A stretch of 64,000 nucleotides of DNA from Comamonas serinivorans (GCF_002158865.1 NZ_CP021455.1:4262501-4326500), one strand, 5' to 3'. Positions 18,368-29,248 are shown, counted from the stretch's first letter. Notes: a model not told the origin generated them from the sequence alone. Numbers and translations: made by a program.

Positions 18368-18389
18368 CGCAGGCATCACGTCAGCAAGC

Positions 18390-18437
18390 AGTATCACCTA
18401 ATTTTCGTTTTAAATGAAACGCAGTTGGACCCATACT
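18390..18437. repeat. 48-bp dyad element, copy 8
   Basis: Blocks AGTATC, CGTT, AACG and CATACT at the standard spacing, 22 bp after the secreted-protein stop and between convergent genes. Confidence 0.8.
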
Positions 18438-18593
18438 CCCGTATTTCAAACCTGCGTCTTCATGGTCAGGCGCGCACGACGTGCGCTTGACCCAGGAGCG
18501 CGTGTCCCCGGCCACGACCGAGTTCGGTGCCCCGTGCGCTACCCGGGTTGAGTGGTCTGCTGGTCTGGCGCCGAAAGGCGTCTGACCGCGGCG

Positions 18594-18788
18594 TCACACC
18601 AGGTGCACCAGCCAATTCAGCAGCGCGGACAGGATCAGCGTGCTGGCCAGGGGGATGTCCCAATCGCGGCCCAGCAGGCGAAAGCGAAAGTCGCCGGGCA
18701 GCCGCCCCAGGCCCAGTTTGCGCAGCCAGGGCGTCAGGCCGTTGAGGACGACCAGCGCCAGGAACACCACGATGACCCAGCGGATCAT
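18594..18788 (-). CDS. DUF2905 small membrane protein
   Basis: A 64-residue protein with two hydrophobic segments flanking a basic turn (LRKLGLGRLPGDFRF), the hallmark of DUF2905. The ATG overlaps the stop of the upstream DJ-1-like gene (ATGA), indicating translational coupling. The function is unknown in the family. Confidence 0.88.
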   Translation of the reverse strand: MIRWVIVVFLALVVLNGLTPWLRKLGLGRLPGDFRFRLLGRDWDIPLASTLILSALLNWLVHLV

Positions 18789-19420
18789 GGCGACTCGCCC
18801 GCCGTGTGCGCATACCGCGGCGCCAGGGTGTGGGCCGCCGGTCCGCCGTGGCGCACCCCGTCGGGGTAGTACTCGGCCGCCAGCTGCACCTTGCCGGCCA
18901 CCGCCTCGCCGGCCGTGGCCGCGATGAAGGCCAGCGCCATGTCCATGCCGGCCGACACGCCGGCCGCCGTCCAGGTGTCGCCATCGCGCACCCAGCGGGC
19001 CTCGACCACGTTCACGTCGCCCAGATCACGCAAGCGCTGCAACGACGCCCAGTGCGTGGTCGCGCGCTTGCCGCTCAGCAAGCCGGCCGCGTGCAGCACA
19101 AAGGCACCCGTGCACACCGACAGCACGGCCTGAGCGCGCGCCGCCTGCTGGCGCACAAAGGCCAGCAGCTCGGGGTTGCCGACCTCGCGGCGCGTGCCCT
19201 GGCCGCCGGGCACCAGCAGCACATCCAGCGGCGGGCAGGTCGCGAAGCTGTGCTGCGGCACCACCGACAGGCCTTTGGCGCAGCGCACGGGCGCGCCGGT
19301 GGCGCTGACGGTGACGCAGGGCGGGCCGCCCGCCACCTGCTGCCACATCGTCAGCATCTCCCAGGGGCCGACAAAGTCCAGCTCCTCCACGTCGTCAAAC
19401 AACAGCACGCCTGTGGTCAT
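18785..19420 (-). CDS. DJ-1/PfpI family protein (isonitrile hydratase-like)
   Basis: A class I glutamine-amidotransferase-like protein of the DJ-1/PfpI superfamily. About 211 residues encode GVLLFDDVEELDFVGPWE at the N-terminus and the nucleophile elbow SVCTGAFVLHAAGLL, whose Cys is the expected catalytic residue. HWASLQRL follows. The sequence is closest to the isonitrile hydratase/ThiJ group that also occurs fused to AraC regulators. I chose 19420 because the AGGAG lies at better distance than for the ATG at 19426. The 3' end overlaps the DUF2905 start by 4 bp. Confidence 0.85.
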   Translation of the reverse strand: MTTGVLLFDDVEELDFVGPWEMLTMWQQVAGGPPCVTVSATGAPVRCAKGLSVVPQHSFATCPPLDVLLVPGGQGTRREVGNPELLAFVRQQAARAQAVLSVCTGAFVLHAAGLLSGKRATTHWASLQRLRDLGDVNVVEARWVRDGDTWTAAGVSAGMDMALAFIAATAGEAVAGKVQLAAEYYPDGVRHGGPAAHTLAPRYAHTAGESP

Positions 19421-19441
19421 GAACATCTCCTGGATGGGGCG

Positions 19442-20617
19442 TCACAGCCGGTGGCTGCGGTCGCCATGCGCAAACCCCAGCGCCGCGAATTCGGGGTGGG
19501 ACGTGAACGCCAGCACCTTGAACAGCTCGCCCATCTCGTGTTCGGCGATCAGCTTCATCGCCTGGGCGCGCTGGGGCAGCGCGGCGGCCTGCATGCGCTC
19601 GGTGAGGCCGCAGTTGATGAGGAAATGCGCCTGCGAGGTGTAGCCCAGCACGGCCATGCCGGCCTGCTGCGCGGCCAGCGCGATGCCGGTGAAGTTGACG
19701 TGCGCCGTGATGTCCTTCTCGCCCACGGCGATCAGCGGGTTGTCGTCGACCTGGTGCAGCTGGTGGCAGACCAGCGTGCCCGTGCTGCGCTGCGGGTGGT
19801 AGTACTCGGCCTCGGGAAAGCCGTAGTCCAGCAGCAGCGCGCAGCCGCCGGGGCCGCCGGCCGCCTGGTTGCGCGCAAAGGCCTCGGCCAGCGTGGCGAT
19901 GAAGGCCTCGGCCTGGGGGTGGACCTCGGTGACGTAGTCGTGGTCGCCCTCGACCTCGACCGGGGGGCGCAGCGCGGTGGGCCGGTCGGCCCAGACCAGC
20001 GCGCCGTCGTGCAGCACCACGCCACGCTCGTGCCAGGCGCCGTTCACGCGCGCCAGCAGCTGCACGGGCATGGCGTCCAGCAGCTCGTTGCCTAGTACCA
20101 CGCCCTGCACGTTTTCAGGCAAACGGTCGTGCCAGCATACTTGCTCACCATAGGCCGACAGCCGTTGCTGCTGACGCGCGCGCAGGCTGCCCGACAGGTC
20201 GACGATGTGGTAGCGCGCCACGCGCACGCCCTGCTCGGCCAACGCGCCCAGCACCTGCTCGGCCAGCGCGCCGCTGCCGGCGCCGAACTCCCAGACCTCG
20301 TCGCTGCCCAGCTCGGCCAGCATCTGCGCCACCTGCACGGCCACGGCCTGGCCGAACAACGGCGACAGCTCGGGCGCCGTGATGAAGTCGCTGCCCGACT
20401 GCGGCAGGGCGCCGAATTTGGTGCGCCCCCCGCTGTAGTAGCCCAGGCCGGGCGCGTACAGCGCCTGCGCCATGAAGCGGTCAAACGGGATGAAGCCCTG
20501 CTCGGCCTCGGGCTGCAGGCGCGCCAGCCACTCGGCCGACAAGGGCGACACCAGGCCCTGGGGAGAGGCCGGCTCAGGCACCGCGGAGGGGCTGGCTAGA
20601 ATGGATTTGCGAGTCAC
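19442..20617 (-). CDS. Class I SAM-dependent methyltransferase, MidA/NDUFAF7 family
   Basis: A homologue of the arginine methyltransferase NDUFAF7/MidA, which modifies a complex I subunit in mitochondria; the bacterial target is unknown. The 391-residue protein has FDRFMAQALYAPGLGYYSGG, the AdoMet loop VWEFGAGSGALAEQVL, and the NELLDAMPV motif typical of the family. The GTG at 20617 is the start nearest to conserved sequence; an ATG at 20755 would add non-family residues. It is divergent from the pteridine-reductase gene. A dyad element lies in frame at 20094-20141, in a stretch using rare codons (CTA, GTA, TTG, GGT). Confidence 0.88.
   Translation of the reverse strand: MTRKSILASPSAVPEPASPQGLVSPLSAEWLARLQPEAEQGFIPFDRFMAQALYAPGLGYYSGGRTKFGALPQSGSDFITAPELSPLFGQAVAVQVAQMLAELGSDEVWEFGAGSGALAEQVLGALAEQGVRVARYHIVDLSGSLRARQQQRLSAYGEQVCWHDRLPENVQGVVLGNELLDAMPVQLLARVNGAWHERGVVLHDGALVWADRPTALRPPVEVEGDHDYVTEVHPQAEAFIATLAEAFARNQAAGGPGGCALLLDYGFPEAEYYHPQRSTGTLVCHQLHQVDDNPLIAVGEKDITAHVNFTGIALAAQQAGMAVLGYTSQAHFLINCGLTERMQAAALPQRAQAMKLIAEHEMGELFKVLAFTSHPEFAALGFAHGDRSHRL
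20094..20141. repeat. 48-bp dyad element, copy 9, inside the midA-like gene
   Basis: Blocks AGTACC, CGTT, AACG and CATACT at the standard spacing within coding sequence. The encoded residues (CWHDRLPENVQGVV) keep the family pattern W-x2-LPE-x3-GVV-x-GNE at normal length, so this looks like substitution rather than insertion. Confidence 0.65.
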
Positions 20618-20810
20618 GGCGGCATTGTCGCCCAGGCCGCCGCCGCATCGGTCCGCCCGTCCGGAGCGAATTGCAGGGGCGTCTGGAGCGCCGCCCCGCG
20701 ATCCGACCCAGGCCGCGCCACCGCCCGGGCCAGACCCCGCCCGCCTTCGACCCATTCACCATGCCCATTCCGCTCGTTCACCACCGCCGCACCGGCCCGA
20801 AAGGCTGGGC

Positions 20811-21647
20811 ATGACGCCCTGGGTGCTGGTCACCGGGGGCGCCAAGCGCCTGGGCCGGGCCGTGTGCGAGGCCTTTGCCGCGGCGGGGTGGAACGTCTGC
20901 GTGCACCACCTGCGCTCGGGCGAGGCCGCACAGGCCCTGTGCACCGAACTGCGCGCCCGCGGCGTGCGGGCCGACACCGTGCAGGGCGACCTCTGCGACG
21001 CCCGCGCCGTGGCGCGCTGGTTCGCCCAGGCCTGCGCGACCATGGGCCGCGCCCCGCAGGCCGTGGTCTGCAACGCCTCGCTGTTCGAGCCCGACACGGG
21101 GCGCGACCTGGCGCCGGACCTGCTGGCCGAGCAGCTGCAGGTCAACCTGATCGCCCCCATGCAGCTGGGGAGTTTGCTCTGGCACGCGATTGATGCGCAA
21201 CGGCAACCGGGTGATGCTGTCCATGACCCGCAACACGAGGCGACCGCCCGCCCCAGCGTCATCCACGTGCTGGACCAGAAGGTGTTCAACCTCAACCCCG
21301 ACTACTTTTCGTACACGCTGACCAAGCTGGCGCTGGAGCGCGCCGTGGTGCTGCAGGCCCAGGCGCTGGCGCCCCAGGTGCGCGTGAACGCGGTGGCCCC
21401 GGGCCTGATGTACCTGAGCGGGCCGCAAAGCGAGGACAATTTCGCCCGCGCCAGCCGCGTGAACGCGCTGCAACAGCCCATCGACCCGGCCGACGTGGCG
21501 CGCGCGGCCGTCTACCTGGCGACGGCCGCCGCCTGCACCGGCACCACCGTGCGCGTGGACAACGGCCAGCACCTGGTGCCGCTGGGGCGTGACGTGATGT
21601 TCGCCGTGGACCACCTGCAGGCCGGCGTGCTGCCCGGCTCGGCATGA
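20811..21647 (+). CDS. SDR family oxidoreductase, pteridine reductase/FolM-like
   Basis: A 278-residue short-chain dehydrogenase. It has the NADP motif TGGAKRLGRA (TGxxxRxG variant typical of PTR1/FolM) and the catalytic YTLTK (Tyr-x3-Lys). Its SVIHVLDQKVFNLNPDYFSYT segment is like pteridine reductases that make tetrahydropterin or tetrahydrofolate. The position directly before two folB genes supports a pterin role. Between the fourth helix and the VLDQK strand it has a longer loop than I would expect, and a degenerate dyad element lies there (21171-21218). Confidence 0.83.
   Translation: MTPWVLVTGGAKRLGRAVCEAFAAAGWNVCVHHLRSGEAAQALCTELRARGVRADTVQGDLCDARAVARWFAQACATMGRAPQAVVCNASLFEPDTGRDLAPDLLAEQLQVNLIAPMQLGSLLWHAIDAQRQPGDAVHDPQHEATARPSVIHVLDQKVFNLNPDYFSYTLTKLALERAVVLQAQALAPQVRVNAVAPGLMYLSGPQSEDNFARASRVNALQQPIDPADVARAAVYLATAAACTGTTVRVDNGQHLVPLGRDVMFAVDHLQAGVLPGSA
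21171..21218. repeat. 48-bp dyad element, copy 10, degenerate, inside the SDR gene
   Basis: Blocks AGTTTG, CGAT, AACG and GATGCT at the standard spacing. It is in frame and covered by codons unusual here (AGT, TTG, ATT, GAT, CAA, GGT). Two outer-block mismatches on each side lower confidence. Confidence 0.4.
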
Positions 21648-21711
21648 CCGCGCGGGCCGCCCCCGACCGGCGCACGTGCCGACCACCGGCCTCTTTTTCA
21701 CCGCCTTCGCC

Positions 21712-22158
21712 ATGAACCCTGTCCTGTCCTTTGCCGAAACCGAACTGGCCCTGCTGCGCCAATGCCGGCGCCTGTTCCTGAACCGCCTGGAGCTGCCGGC
21801 GCGCATCGGCGTGCACGCGTTCGAGCGCAACGCGCCCCAGCGCCTGTGGCTGGACGTCAGCCTCTGGGTGCCGCTGGCCCAATCGACGCCGCGGGGGGAC
21901 GAACTGGCCGAAGTCGTGGACTACGACTTCGTGCGCGCCGAAGCCCAAGCGTTGCTGTCACGCGGCCACCTGCAGCTGCAGGAAACCCTGGTCGATGCCC
22001 TGGCCGAGCGCCTGCTGGCCCATCCCGCCGTGGTGGCCGTGCGCGTGGCCAGCAGCAAGCCCGACGTCTACCCCGACACCGCGGCCGTGGGCGTGGAGGT
22101 TTTCCGCCTTCGCGCCACAGGCCTCACCCCCTCTGCCCCTTCTTCTGCCCCCGCATGA
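21712..22158 (+). CDS. folB: Dihydroneopterin aldolase family protein (first of two)
   Basis: FolB converts 7,8-dihydroneopterin to 6-hydroxymethyl-dihydropterin and glycolaldehyde in folate synthesis. The 148-residue protein contains the tunnelling-fold pattern LNRLELPARIGVHAFERNAPQ (expected Glu/Gly turn), VVDYDFVRAEA and LQETLVDALAERLL, ending with SSKPDVYPD. The Lys in SSKPD is near the position of the catalytic lysine. The start at 21712 follows the SDR gene. The stop overlaps the next folB start by 4 bp (ATGA). Which of the two copies is the true aldolase is not settled. Confidence 0.82.
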   Translation: MNPVLSFAETELALLRQCRRLFLNRLELPARIGVHAFERNAPQRLWLDVSLWVPLAQSTPRGDELAEVVDYDFVRAEAQALLSRGHLQLQETLVDALAERLLAHPAVVAVRVASSKPDVYPDTAAVGVEVFRLRATGLTPSAPSSAPA

Positions 22159-22553
22159 CCCCCGCATCCCCTTCCGACGCCCTCGCCCACCGCACCGGCG
22201 GCCAGGTGCTCAGCCTGACCGGCCTGCGCTTCCAGGCCAGCCTGGGCATCCTGGCCCACGAGAAAAAAGCGCCGCAGCCGATTCAGGTGGACGCCGAACT
22301 GAGCCTGGGCGAACAGCCGCTGGTCCCGCAGGACGACGACATCAAGCACGTGCTGGACTACCGCAAGGTGCGGCAGATCATCATCGACGAGTGCACGGCC
22401 GAACACGTGAACCTGCTGGAAAGCCTGATCGGCAAGCTGTGCGCGCGGCTGATGCAGCTGCCCGGCGTGCACGGCGTGCGCGTGAAGATCGTCAAGCTGG
22501 AGATCTTCGACGACTGCGAGGTCGCCATCCGCATGGAAGCCGGCAGGTGGTGA
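22155..22553 (+). CDS. folB: Dihydroneopterin aldolase family protein (second of two)
   Basis: A 132-residue paralogue of the preceding gene with the same fold: LTGLRFQASLGILAHEKKAPQ, VLDYRKVRQIIIDE, VNLLESLIGKLCARLM and VRVKIVKLEIFDDCEVAIRME. The catalytic-type Tyr in LDYRKV and the Lys in KLEIF are present, and the N-terminal L-G-I-L-AHEKK matches FolB better than FolX. It overlaps the upstream gene by 4 bp, so the two are translationally coupled and may form mixed oligomers or do successive pterin steps. Confidence 0.82.
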   Translation: MTPASPSDALAHRTGGQVLSLTGLRFQASLGILAHEKKAPQPIQVDAELSLGEQPLVPQDDDIKHVLDYRKVRQIIIDECTAEHVNLLESLIGKLCARLMQLPGVHGVRVKIVKLEIFDDCEVAIRMEAGRW

Positions 22554-22649
22554 GGGCGGTGGGCCCATCGCGGTCGGCGCAGGCCAGCAGGCCTGCGGAC
22601 CCGCCGCGTGGCCGGCCTTGCTTCGATGTGGATGGCGCTTGAGACCTTG

Positions 22650-22697
22650 AGTATGGGGTGATTGCCGTTTTCATCTAAACGACCATGGAACCATACT
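22650..22697. repeat. 48-bp dyad element, copy 11
   Basis: Blocks AGTATG, CGTT, AACG and CATACT, all consensus, at the standard spacing. It lies in the 312-bp gap between folB and the hydrolase gene, which otherwise shows nothing I recognise. Confidence 0.82.
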
Positions 22698-22865
22698 CCA
22701 GCATTTCCGACTCTGCGGTCTTCATCATGCCCCAGCATCCCGCTGCGGGCGATGCCCGGCCCGGCCCCTGGCGCTGCAGGGCTGACAACCCGGCACGCCC
22801 GCGGCCGGCCCTGTTCATGAGCACCCCCCGCACCCCGCCCGCGTGAGCGGCCCCGCGCAGACCGC

Positions 22866-24134
22866 ATGACCCCGACCTCGCCCATCGCCCGACGCCAACG
22901 CCTGCTGCTCGCGCTGTGCGGCCTGAGCGCGGTGGCGGGTGGCGTGCTCGGCGCCCACACGCCCCTGCTGGCCGCCGCCTGGGCGTTTCAGGCCCTGGTG
23001 GGCTGGTGGGCAGGGGTGCTGGCCCTGCAGATGGCCCTGGCCCAGCAAGGCAACCGCCGCGCGTGGCGGCAGCACCTTCAGCGCCGGGATGGCACCGGCC
23101 CCCGAATCGCCCACACCGCTCAACCCCAAGCTGCAGAAGCCACGGCAGCCACGCCTGCCTCCCATGCAGGCTCGGCGCCCGGCGCAGCGCCAGGTGCCGC
23201 ACAGGGTGGGTCCGCCTCCCGCATGGCGCCGGCCAGCGCGCCCTCGCCCTCCGGCACGGCCTTGGGTGCCCCGGACCCTCACGACCGCCAGGACCCGCTG
23301 CATCCGGCCACACGCCTGGTCGCCGTGCGCGCCTGGCTCTGGAGCTGCTGGGCCGCGCCCGCGGTGTTCTTCTGGCGCCAGCCCTTTCGCGAAGGGCGCT
23401 GGCCCGACCTGCTGCCGCAGGCCACGGCCGGCCATGCCGGTGCGCCACAGGCCTCACGCGGCGCACCAGACACCCCATCGGGGCAGCCAGTCCGACGTGA
23501 CGTGCCGGACATGCCCGATCAGCGGCAGGCACAGCGCGCCGTGCTGTTCGTGCACGGCTTCGTGTCCAACCGCGGGTTCTGGAACCCCTGGCTGCAGCGG
23601 CTGACCGCCGAGGGCGCGCCGTTCATGGCCGTGAGCCTGCGCCAGCCGTTTGCGCCGCTCGACACGCAGGCCGCCGAGCTGAGCGCCGCCGTGGACCACG
23701 TCATCGCCACCACGGGCCAGCCCCCGCTCATCGTGGCCCACTCCATGGGCGGGCTGGTGGTGCGCGCCTGGTTGCGGCACGAGGCGCGGTCAGGCCTGCG
23801 CTGGCCCGACCGCGTGCACCGCGTGGCCCTGATCGCCACGCCCATCGCGGGCACCGGCCTGGCGCGCTGGGCGCTGGGGCCGCTGGGCGCGCAGATGCGC
23901 CGGGCCGAAGATGGCGGCCACTGGGTCACGCGGCTGAACGCCGACTTGGACGCGCTCGCCATCCCGCGCCAGCTGTTCGCCTGCTGGGCCTCCAACACCG
24001 ACAACATGGTGTTTCCGGCCCACACCGCCCTGCTGGCCGGCGCCGACTCGCATGTGCACCGCGGTGTGCCCCACGTGCCGCTGGCCCACCACCCCGCCGT
24101 CATGCGGGCCGTGCTGACGTTGCGGCATGGCTGA
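22866..24134 (+). CDS. Alpha/beta hydrolase with N-terminal membrane segments and long Ala/Pro linker
   Basis: A 422-residue protein. Two hydrophobic segments (about residues 14-30 and 38-62) anchor it, followed by an about 80-residue Ala/Pro/Gly/Ser-rich linker and another hydrophobic patch. A lipase/esterase-type hydrolase domain begins near residue 215 with AVLFVHGFVSNRGFWNPWL (oxyanion loop). The nucleophile elbow is AHSMGGLVV (Ser). The likely acid and base are the Asp/Glu after LFACWASNTDNMV and the His of HVPLAHHP. The substrate is unknown. Similar proteins are annotated as triacylglycerol-lipase-like. Confidence 0.78.
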   Translation: MTPTSPIARRQRLLLALCGLSAVAGGVLGAHTPLLAAAWAFQALVGWWAGVLALQMALAQQGNRRAWRQHLQRRDGTGPRIAHTAQPQAAEATAATPASHAGSAPGAAPGAAQGGSASRMAPASAPSPSGTALGAPDPHDRQDPLHPATRLVAVRAWLWSCWAAPAVFFWRQPFREGRWPDLLPQATAGHAGAPQASRGAPDTPSGQPVRRDVPDMPDQRQAQRAVLFVHGFVSNRGFWNPWLQRLTAEGAPFMAVSLRQPFAPLDTQAAELSAAVDHVIATTGQPPLIVAHSMGGLVVRAWLRHEARSGLRWPDRVHRVALIATPIAGTGLARWALGPLGAQMRRAEDGGHWVTRLNADLDALAIPRQLFACWASNTDNMVFPAHTALLAGADSHVHRGVPHVPLAHHPAVMRAVLTLRHG

Positions 24135-24140
24135 AGAAGC

Positions 24141-24188
24141 AGTACCCCACCAAAGTCGATTCAACACCATCGGCCCATGCACCATACT
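24141..24188. repeat. 48-bp dyad element, copy 12
   Basis: Blocks AGTACC, CGAT, ATCG and CATACT at the standard spacing, 6 bp after the hydrolase stop and between convergent genes. Confidence 0.72.
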
Positions 24189-24377
24189 CCTCCAAGTCAG
24201 AATCCCCACGTTTTTGCTGCAATGCCGATCGGCGCGTTGACGCGGACCCGGTGTAAGCCCCGCTGAACACCCGGGTGCAGCGCCGCCACCGGCAGGGCCT
24301 GAAGCGGCCTGGGCGAATGTCTCCGTGGTCTCTCGCCAGACGCCTGGTCTTCCTTCGACCAGCAGCCCCTCCCCCGC

Positions 24378-26615
<2,238 letters not shown>

Positions 26616-26870
26616 CCCGGCGATTGTCCCATCCCGCCACACCCCTGCTCGGCTACCCCCACAGCCTCGGCCCCAACCGCCGCCCAGCCGCCGTCCACCC
26701 GCGGCTCGGCCGCCACCGCGCTCTGCGGCGAATCGGACTGGCCTCGCCAACAGCTCGCGCCCCGCCCATGACGCGCCCAAAGTAGCGTCAAACGATGCCC
26801 AAGCTTGCGCCGCACGACACCCAGCACGCCAGCCCTGGCGCGGGCGCCGGTGCGGCCGCACAGTCGCGCC

Positions 26871-27422
26871 ATGTCCTCTTCAACGAAAGCGATGACAGCC
26901 ATGCAACCCCTCATCCGCCGCGACACATCGGCCTGGCAAGGCCAGGTCTGGGCCTCGTTCGGTGCCGCCCTGCTGCTGTGCACCATCGGGCTGTGGAACC
27001 TACCGGGCCAGAACATGGACCGCGCCTTCATGGTGCTGGGCTACTTCTTCTGCCTGAGCTCGGGCTTTGTGCTGGCCAAGTTCATCCGCGATGCCGAAGC
27101 GGCGAAATTCGACGGGCGCGAGGCCGACACGCCGCTGTTCCTCATGGTGGTCTGGGGCGGGTTCGGCGGCGCCATGCTGCTGACGGCCTGGGGCCTGTAC
27201 CGCATGAACCTCGACATCACCTACAAGGGCTACCTGGGCGTGTGCTGGCTGTACCTGATCAGCTGCACCTTCACGCTGGCCAAGATGCTGCGCGACCGCC
27301 ACGAAGCCGACCTGGCCGAGGCACGCGCCCTGGGCACGGTGTCCATCCGCCGCGACAGCCGCGCCACGGCCGGCACCAGCACCGACGGCGACCGCCCCGA
27401 AGCCACCGCCCGCAACGGCTGA
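26871..27422 (+). CDS. YiaA/YiaB-like inner membrane protein
   Basis: About 183 residues with four hydrophobic segments. Two helix pairs (WASFGAALLLCTIGLWNLP with YFFCLSSGFVLAKFIRD, and LFLMVVWGGFGGAMLLTAWG with YLGVCWLYLISCTFTLAKML) match the two-helix YiaA/B domain. The C-terminal tail is charged and soluble. The function is unknown. The start is uncertain: ATGs at 26871, 26892 and 26901 are in frame, and GAAAGCG just before 26892 favours that one. It is divergent from recG. Confidence 0.75.
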   Translation: MSSSTKAMTAMQPLIRRDTSAWQGQVWASFGAALLLCTIGLWNLPGQNMDRAFMVLGYFFCLSSGFVLAKFIRDAEAAKFDGREADTPLFLMVVWGGFGGAMLLTAWGLYRMNLDITYKGYLGVCWLYLISCTFTLAKMLRDRHEADLAEARALGTVSIRRDSRATAGTSTDGDRPEATARNG

Positions 27423-27541
27423 CCCACACCCGGGGAGTGCCCGCCCGATGTGGCGAGCCCCCCACCCCGAATGGGCCCGCGCAATGTCGGCTGGCGCCGC
27501 ATTGCCCAAGGGCTTGAGTCCCCCGCGCACCTGCAGCGCAC

Positions 27542-27567
27542 CCAGACCGGGCACCTACCCGGTCTGG
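27542..27567 (+). terminator. Strong hairpin after the YiaA/B-like gene
   Basis: A perfect 10-bp stem (CCAGACCGGG and complement) closes a 6-base loop, 119 bp past the stop codon. Only a short T stretch follows, so it may be a weak terminator or an mRNA-stabilising hairpin. Confidence 0.45.
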
Positions 27568-27577
27568 ACTTTCATGA

Positions 27578-27625
27578 AGTATGCGGCCACTGTCGTGTTT
27601 GAGAAAACGACATTTCACTCATACT
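27578..27625. repeat. 48-bp dyad element, copy 14
   Basis: Blocks AGTATG, CGTG, AACG and CATACT at the standard spacing in the convergent gap after the YiaA/B-like gene. Confidence 0.78.
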
Positions 27626-28014
27626 GCGCACTCACACCACCACTTGAGGCGACCCGCCCGTCTACGCGCACGCCGCACCCGTTGAACAAGCCGGCGATCA
27701 CGTTGGGGGAGCTGCGAGAAACGCCGCGCGCGGCCGGCGCCGGTCGACACACGCCAGCATGCAAGGCCTGACGGGTCGGGGAACAGGTGCGTGCCCAGGT
27801 GTTCCCCCTCACCCAGCTGCACGCCCATCTGAGCAGCAACCCACGCCAAGGCGGCGGGCTGGGAGGTCGTCGAGGTGCACGCCACCACGACAAGCTGCGC
27901 CCCGTGCATGCACGCCTCAACCGTCGATCACCAGCGCGTCACGGCGGACACCGCAACACCGCAACAGCGAGGGGCACGCCGCGATGCCGCGCAACCGCAG
28001 GGCGCAGGCCGGCC
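27626..28014. other. Gene-free stretch in convergent gap
   Basis: About 390 bp separate the dyad element from the 3' end of the YaeF-like gene. Frames here lack steady codon bias and family motifs. I see no RNA gene or repeat. Confidence 0.5.
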
Positions 28015-28893
28015 TCACTGGCCCGACATCGCCTGCACGCTGTCGGCGTCGCGCCCTGGCCCGGTTTCGTCGGGCAGCTTCAGGTGGCCCACGTAGCGCA
28101 GGGCCTGGTGCGTGCGCACCGAGGGCACGTCGCCTTCGCGCATGTGCAGCAGGTCGACCGGCGTGGCCAGGCGCGGGTCGGCATCGGTCAGGGGCAAGCC
28201 GGCACGCCGGTAGGCCTCGAGCACCAGCTGCGAACAGAAAAAGCGGTCGCTGGGCCCCACCCCGAGCTGGATCAGCGCGATGCCGCGCAGGCAGAAATCG
28301 CGCACCGGGCCGGGCAGCACGGGCAGCTCGCACAGGCGGCGCTCCAGCGTGAACGGCGCCTGCAGCACGATGCCGGTCAGGTTGTAGGGCTGGCCCACCT
28401 GGTCCTGCGCAAACGCGGTCAACGCGGGCAGGTGATCGGGGCGCATGCCCGGATGGCGGAAGGCCACCACGGCGCTGGCTTCGTCCACGAACACATCGAG
28501 CGGCACCTCGCGCACGCCGCTGCCCACGGCATCGATGACGCGGCCCTCGCCCAGGTACAAGGCCGCATGGCTGACCGGCGACAGCGTGGACACGCGGATG
28601 CTGACGGCGTTGAGGCCGGAGCCGGCCGACAGCAGGATGTCGCCCGCCTGCAGGTCTTCAACGCGCGCCTCGCGCCCACCGTTGTCGGGCGTGAGCGCCT
28701 TGTTCTGCACCACCAGCCGGGGCAGGCCCTGCTCGCCCCCCTGCCATTGCGTGGCGCATCCGCTCAGCATCAGCAACGAGGCCACCAGCGGCCAGAGCGC
28801 GCGGGGCGCCCTGCGCCCTGGACCGGCACGCCGCGGGCGGTCAGGCCGGGGCTGAGCGGGCTCAGGCTGCAGGCGCGAGTCGCCCGGGCTCAT
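28015..28893 (-). CDS. YaeF/YiiX-like permuted NlpC/P60 lipoprotein
   Basis: A 292-residue lipoprotein of the permuted papain-like amidase group, which includes YaeF, YiiX and LRAT-like enzymes acting on peptides or lipids. The basic N-terminal region leads to a hydrophobic helix and the lipobox LSGC at residues 43-46. The catalytic His is His109 (SHAALYLG) and the Cys is Cys220 in FFCSQLVLEAY, in the His-before-Cys order that marks the permuted fold. GAGGTG lies at proper distance before the ATG at 28893. An ATG at 28917 would start inside the adjacent dyad element. Confidence 0.8.
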   Translation of the reverse strand: MSPGDSRLQPEPAQPRPDRPRRAGPGRRAPRALWPLVASLLMLSGCATQWQGGEQGLPRLVVQNKALTPDNGGREARVEDLQAGDILLSAGSGLNAVSIRVSTLSPVSHAALYLGEGRVIDAVGSGVREVPLDVFVDEASAVVAFRHPGMRPDHLPALTAFAQDQVGQPYNLTGIVLQAPFTLERRLCELPVLPGPVRDFCLRGIALIQLGVGPSDRFFCSQLVLEAYRRAGLPLTDADPRLATPVDLLHMREGDVPSVRTHQALRYVGHLKLPDETGPGRDADSVQAMSGQ

Positions 28894-28908
28894 GGCAGAC
28901 ACCTCGGC

Positions 28909-28956
28909 AGTATGCACTCAACGCCATTTTTCAAAGAACGGTTGTCCATGGTTACT
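28909..28956. repeat. 48-bp dyad element, copy 15
   Basis: Blocks AGTATG, CATT, AACG and GTTACT at the standard spacing, 15 bp upstream of the YaeF-like start. It is one of the few copies at a gene's 5' end. The rest of the 28957-29248 gap shows nothing recognisable. Confidence 0.65.
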
Positions 28957-29248
28957 CCCTGCATGTTGTGCGCCCCGGCTCGCCCATGGGGACCGCGAAA
29001 TTCCGCGCACCCATGCGGCATGCCGGCCGCGTGGCCCGCAGCGCAGCGTCTTGGGGCCGACCGCCTGGGTCCGAGTGCCTGACGGTCCCCCGCTCTCGCC
29101 GGCACCGTGAAGTCGGCAACGCGACGCGGTCCCCTTGCCCCTTGCCGCTTGTTCCCGGGCACTTGGCCATGGCGCACCGTGGCCGACACACCACGCCGCG
29201 GTGACCCCCCGCGACCTCCGCGCTGGATCGCGGCCCGCGCCATGCGCC

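Noticed and set aside
18868..18873. AGTACT in the DJ-1-like gene (and a similar one in midA near 19800) as dyad element ends
   Set aside because: It is a Glu-Tyr-Tyr codon pattern; no partner blocks.
26616..26861. Extended recG start at 26861
   Set aside because: The added 82 residues are Arg/Gly-rich without RecG similarity and overlap the divergent promoter region.
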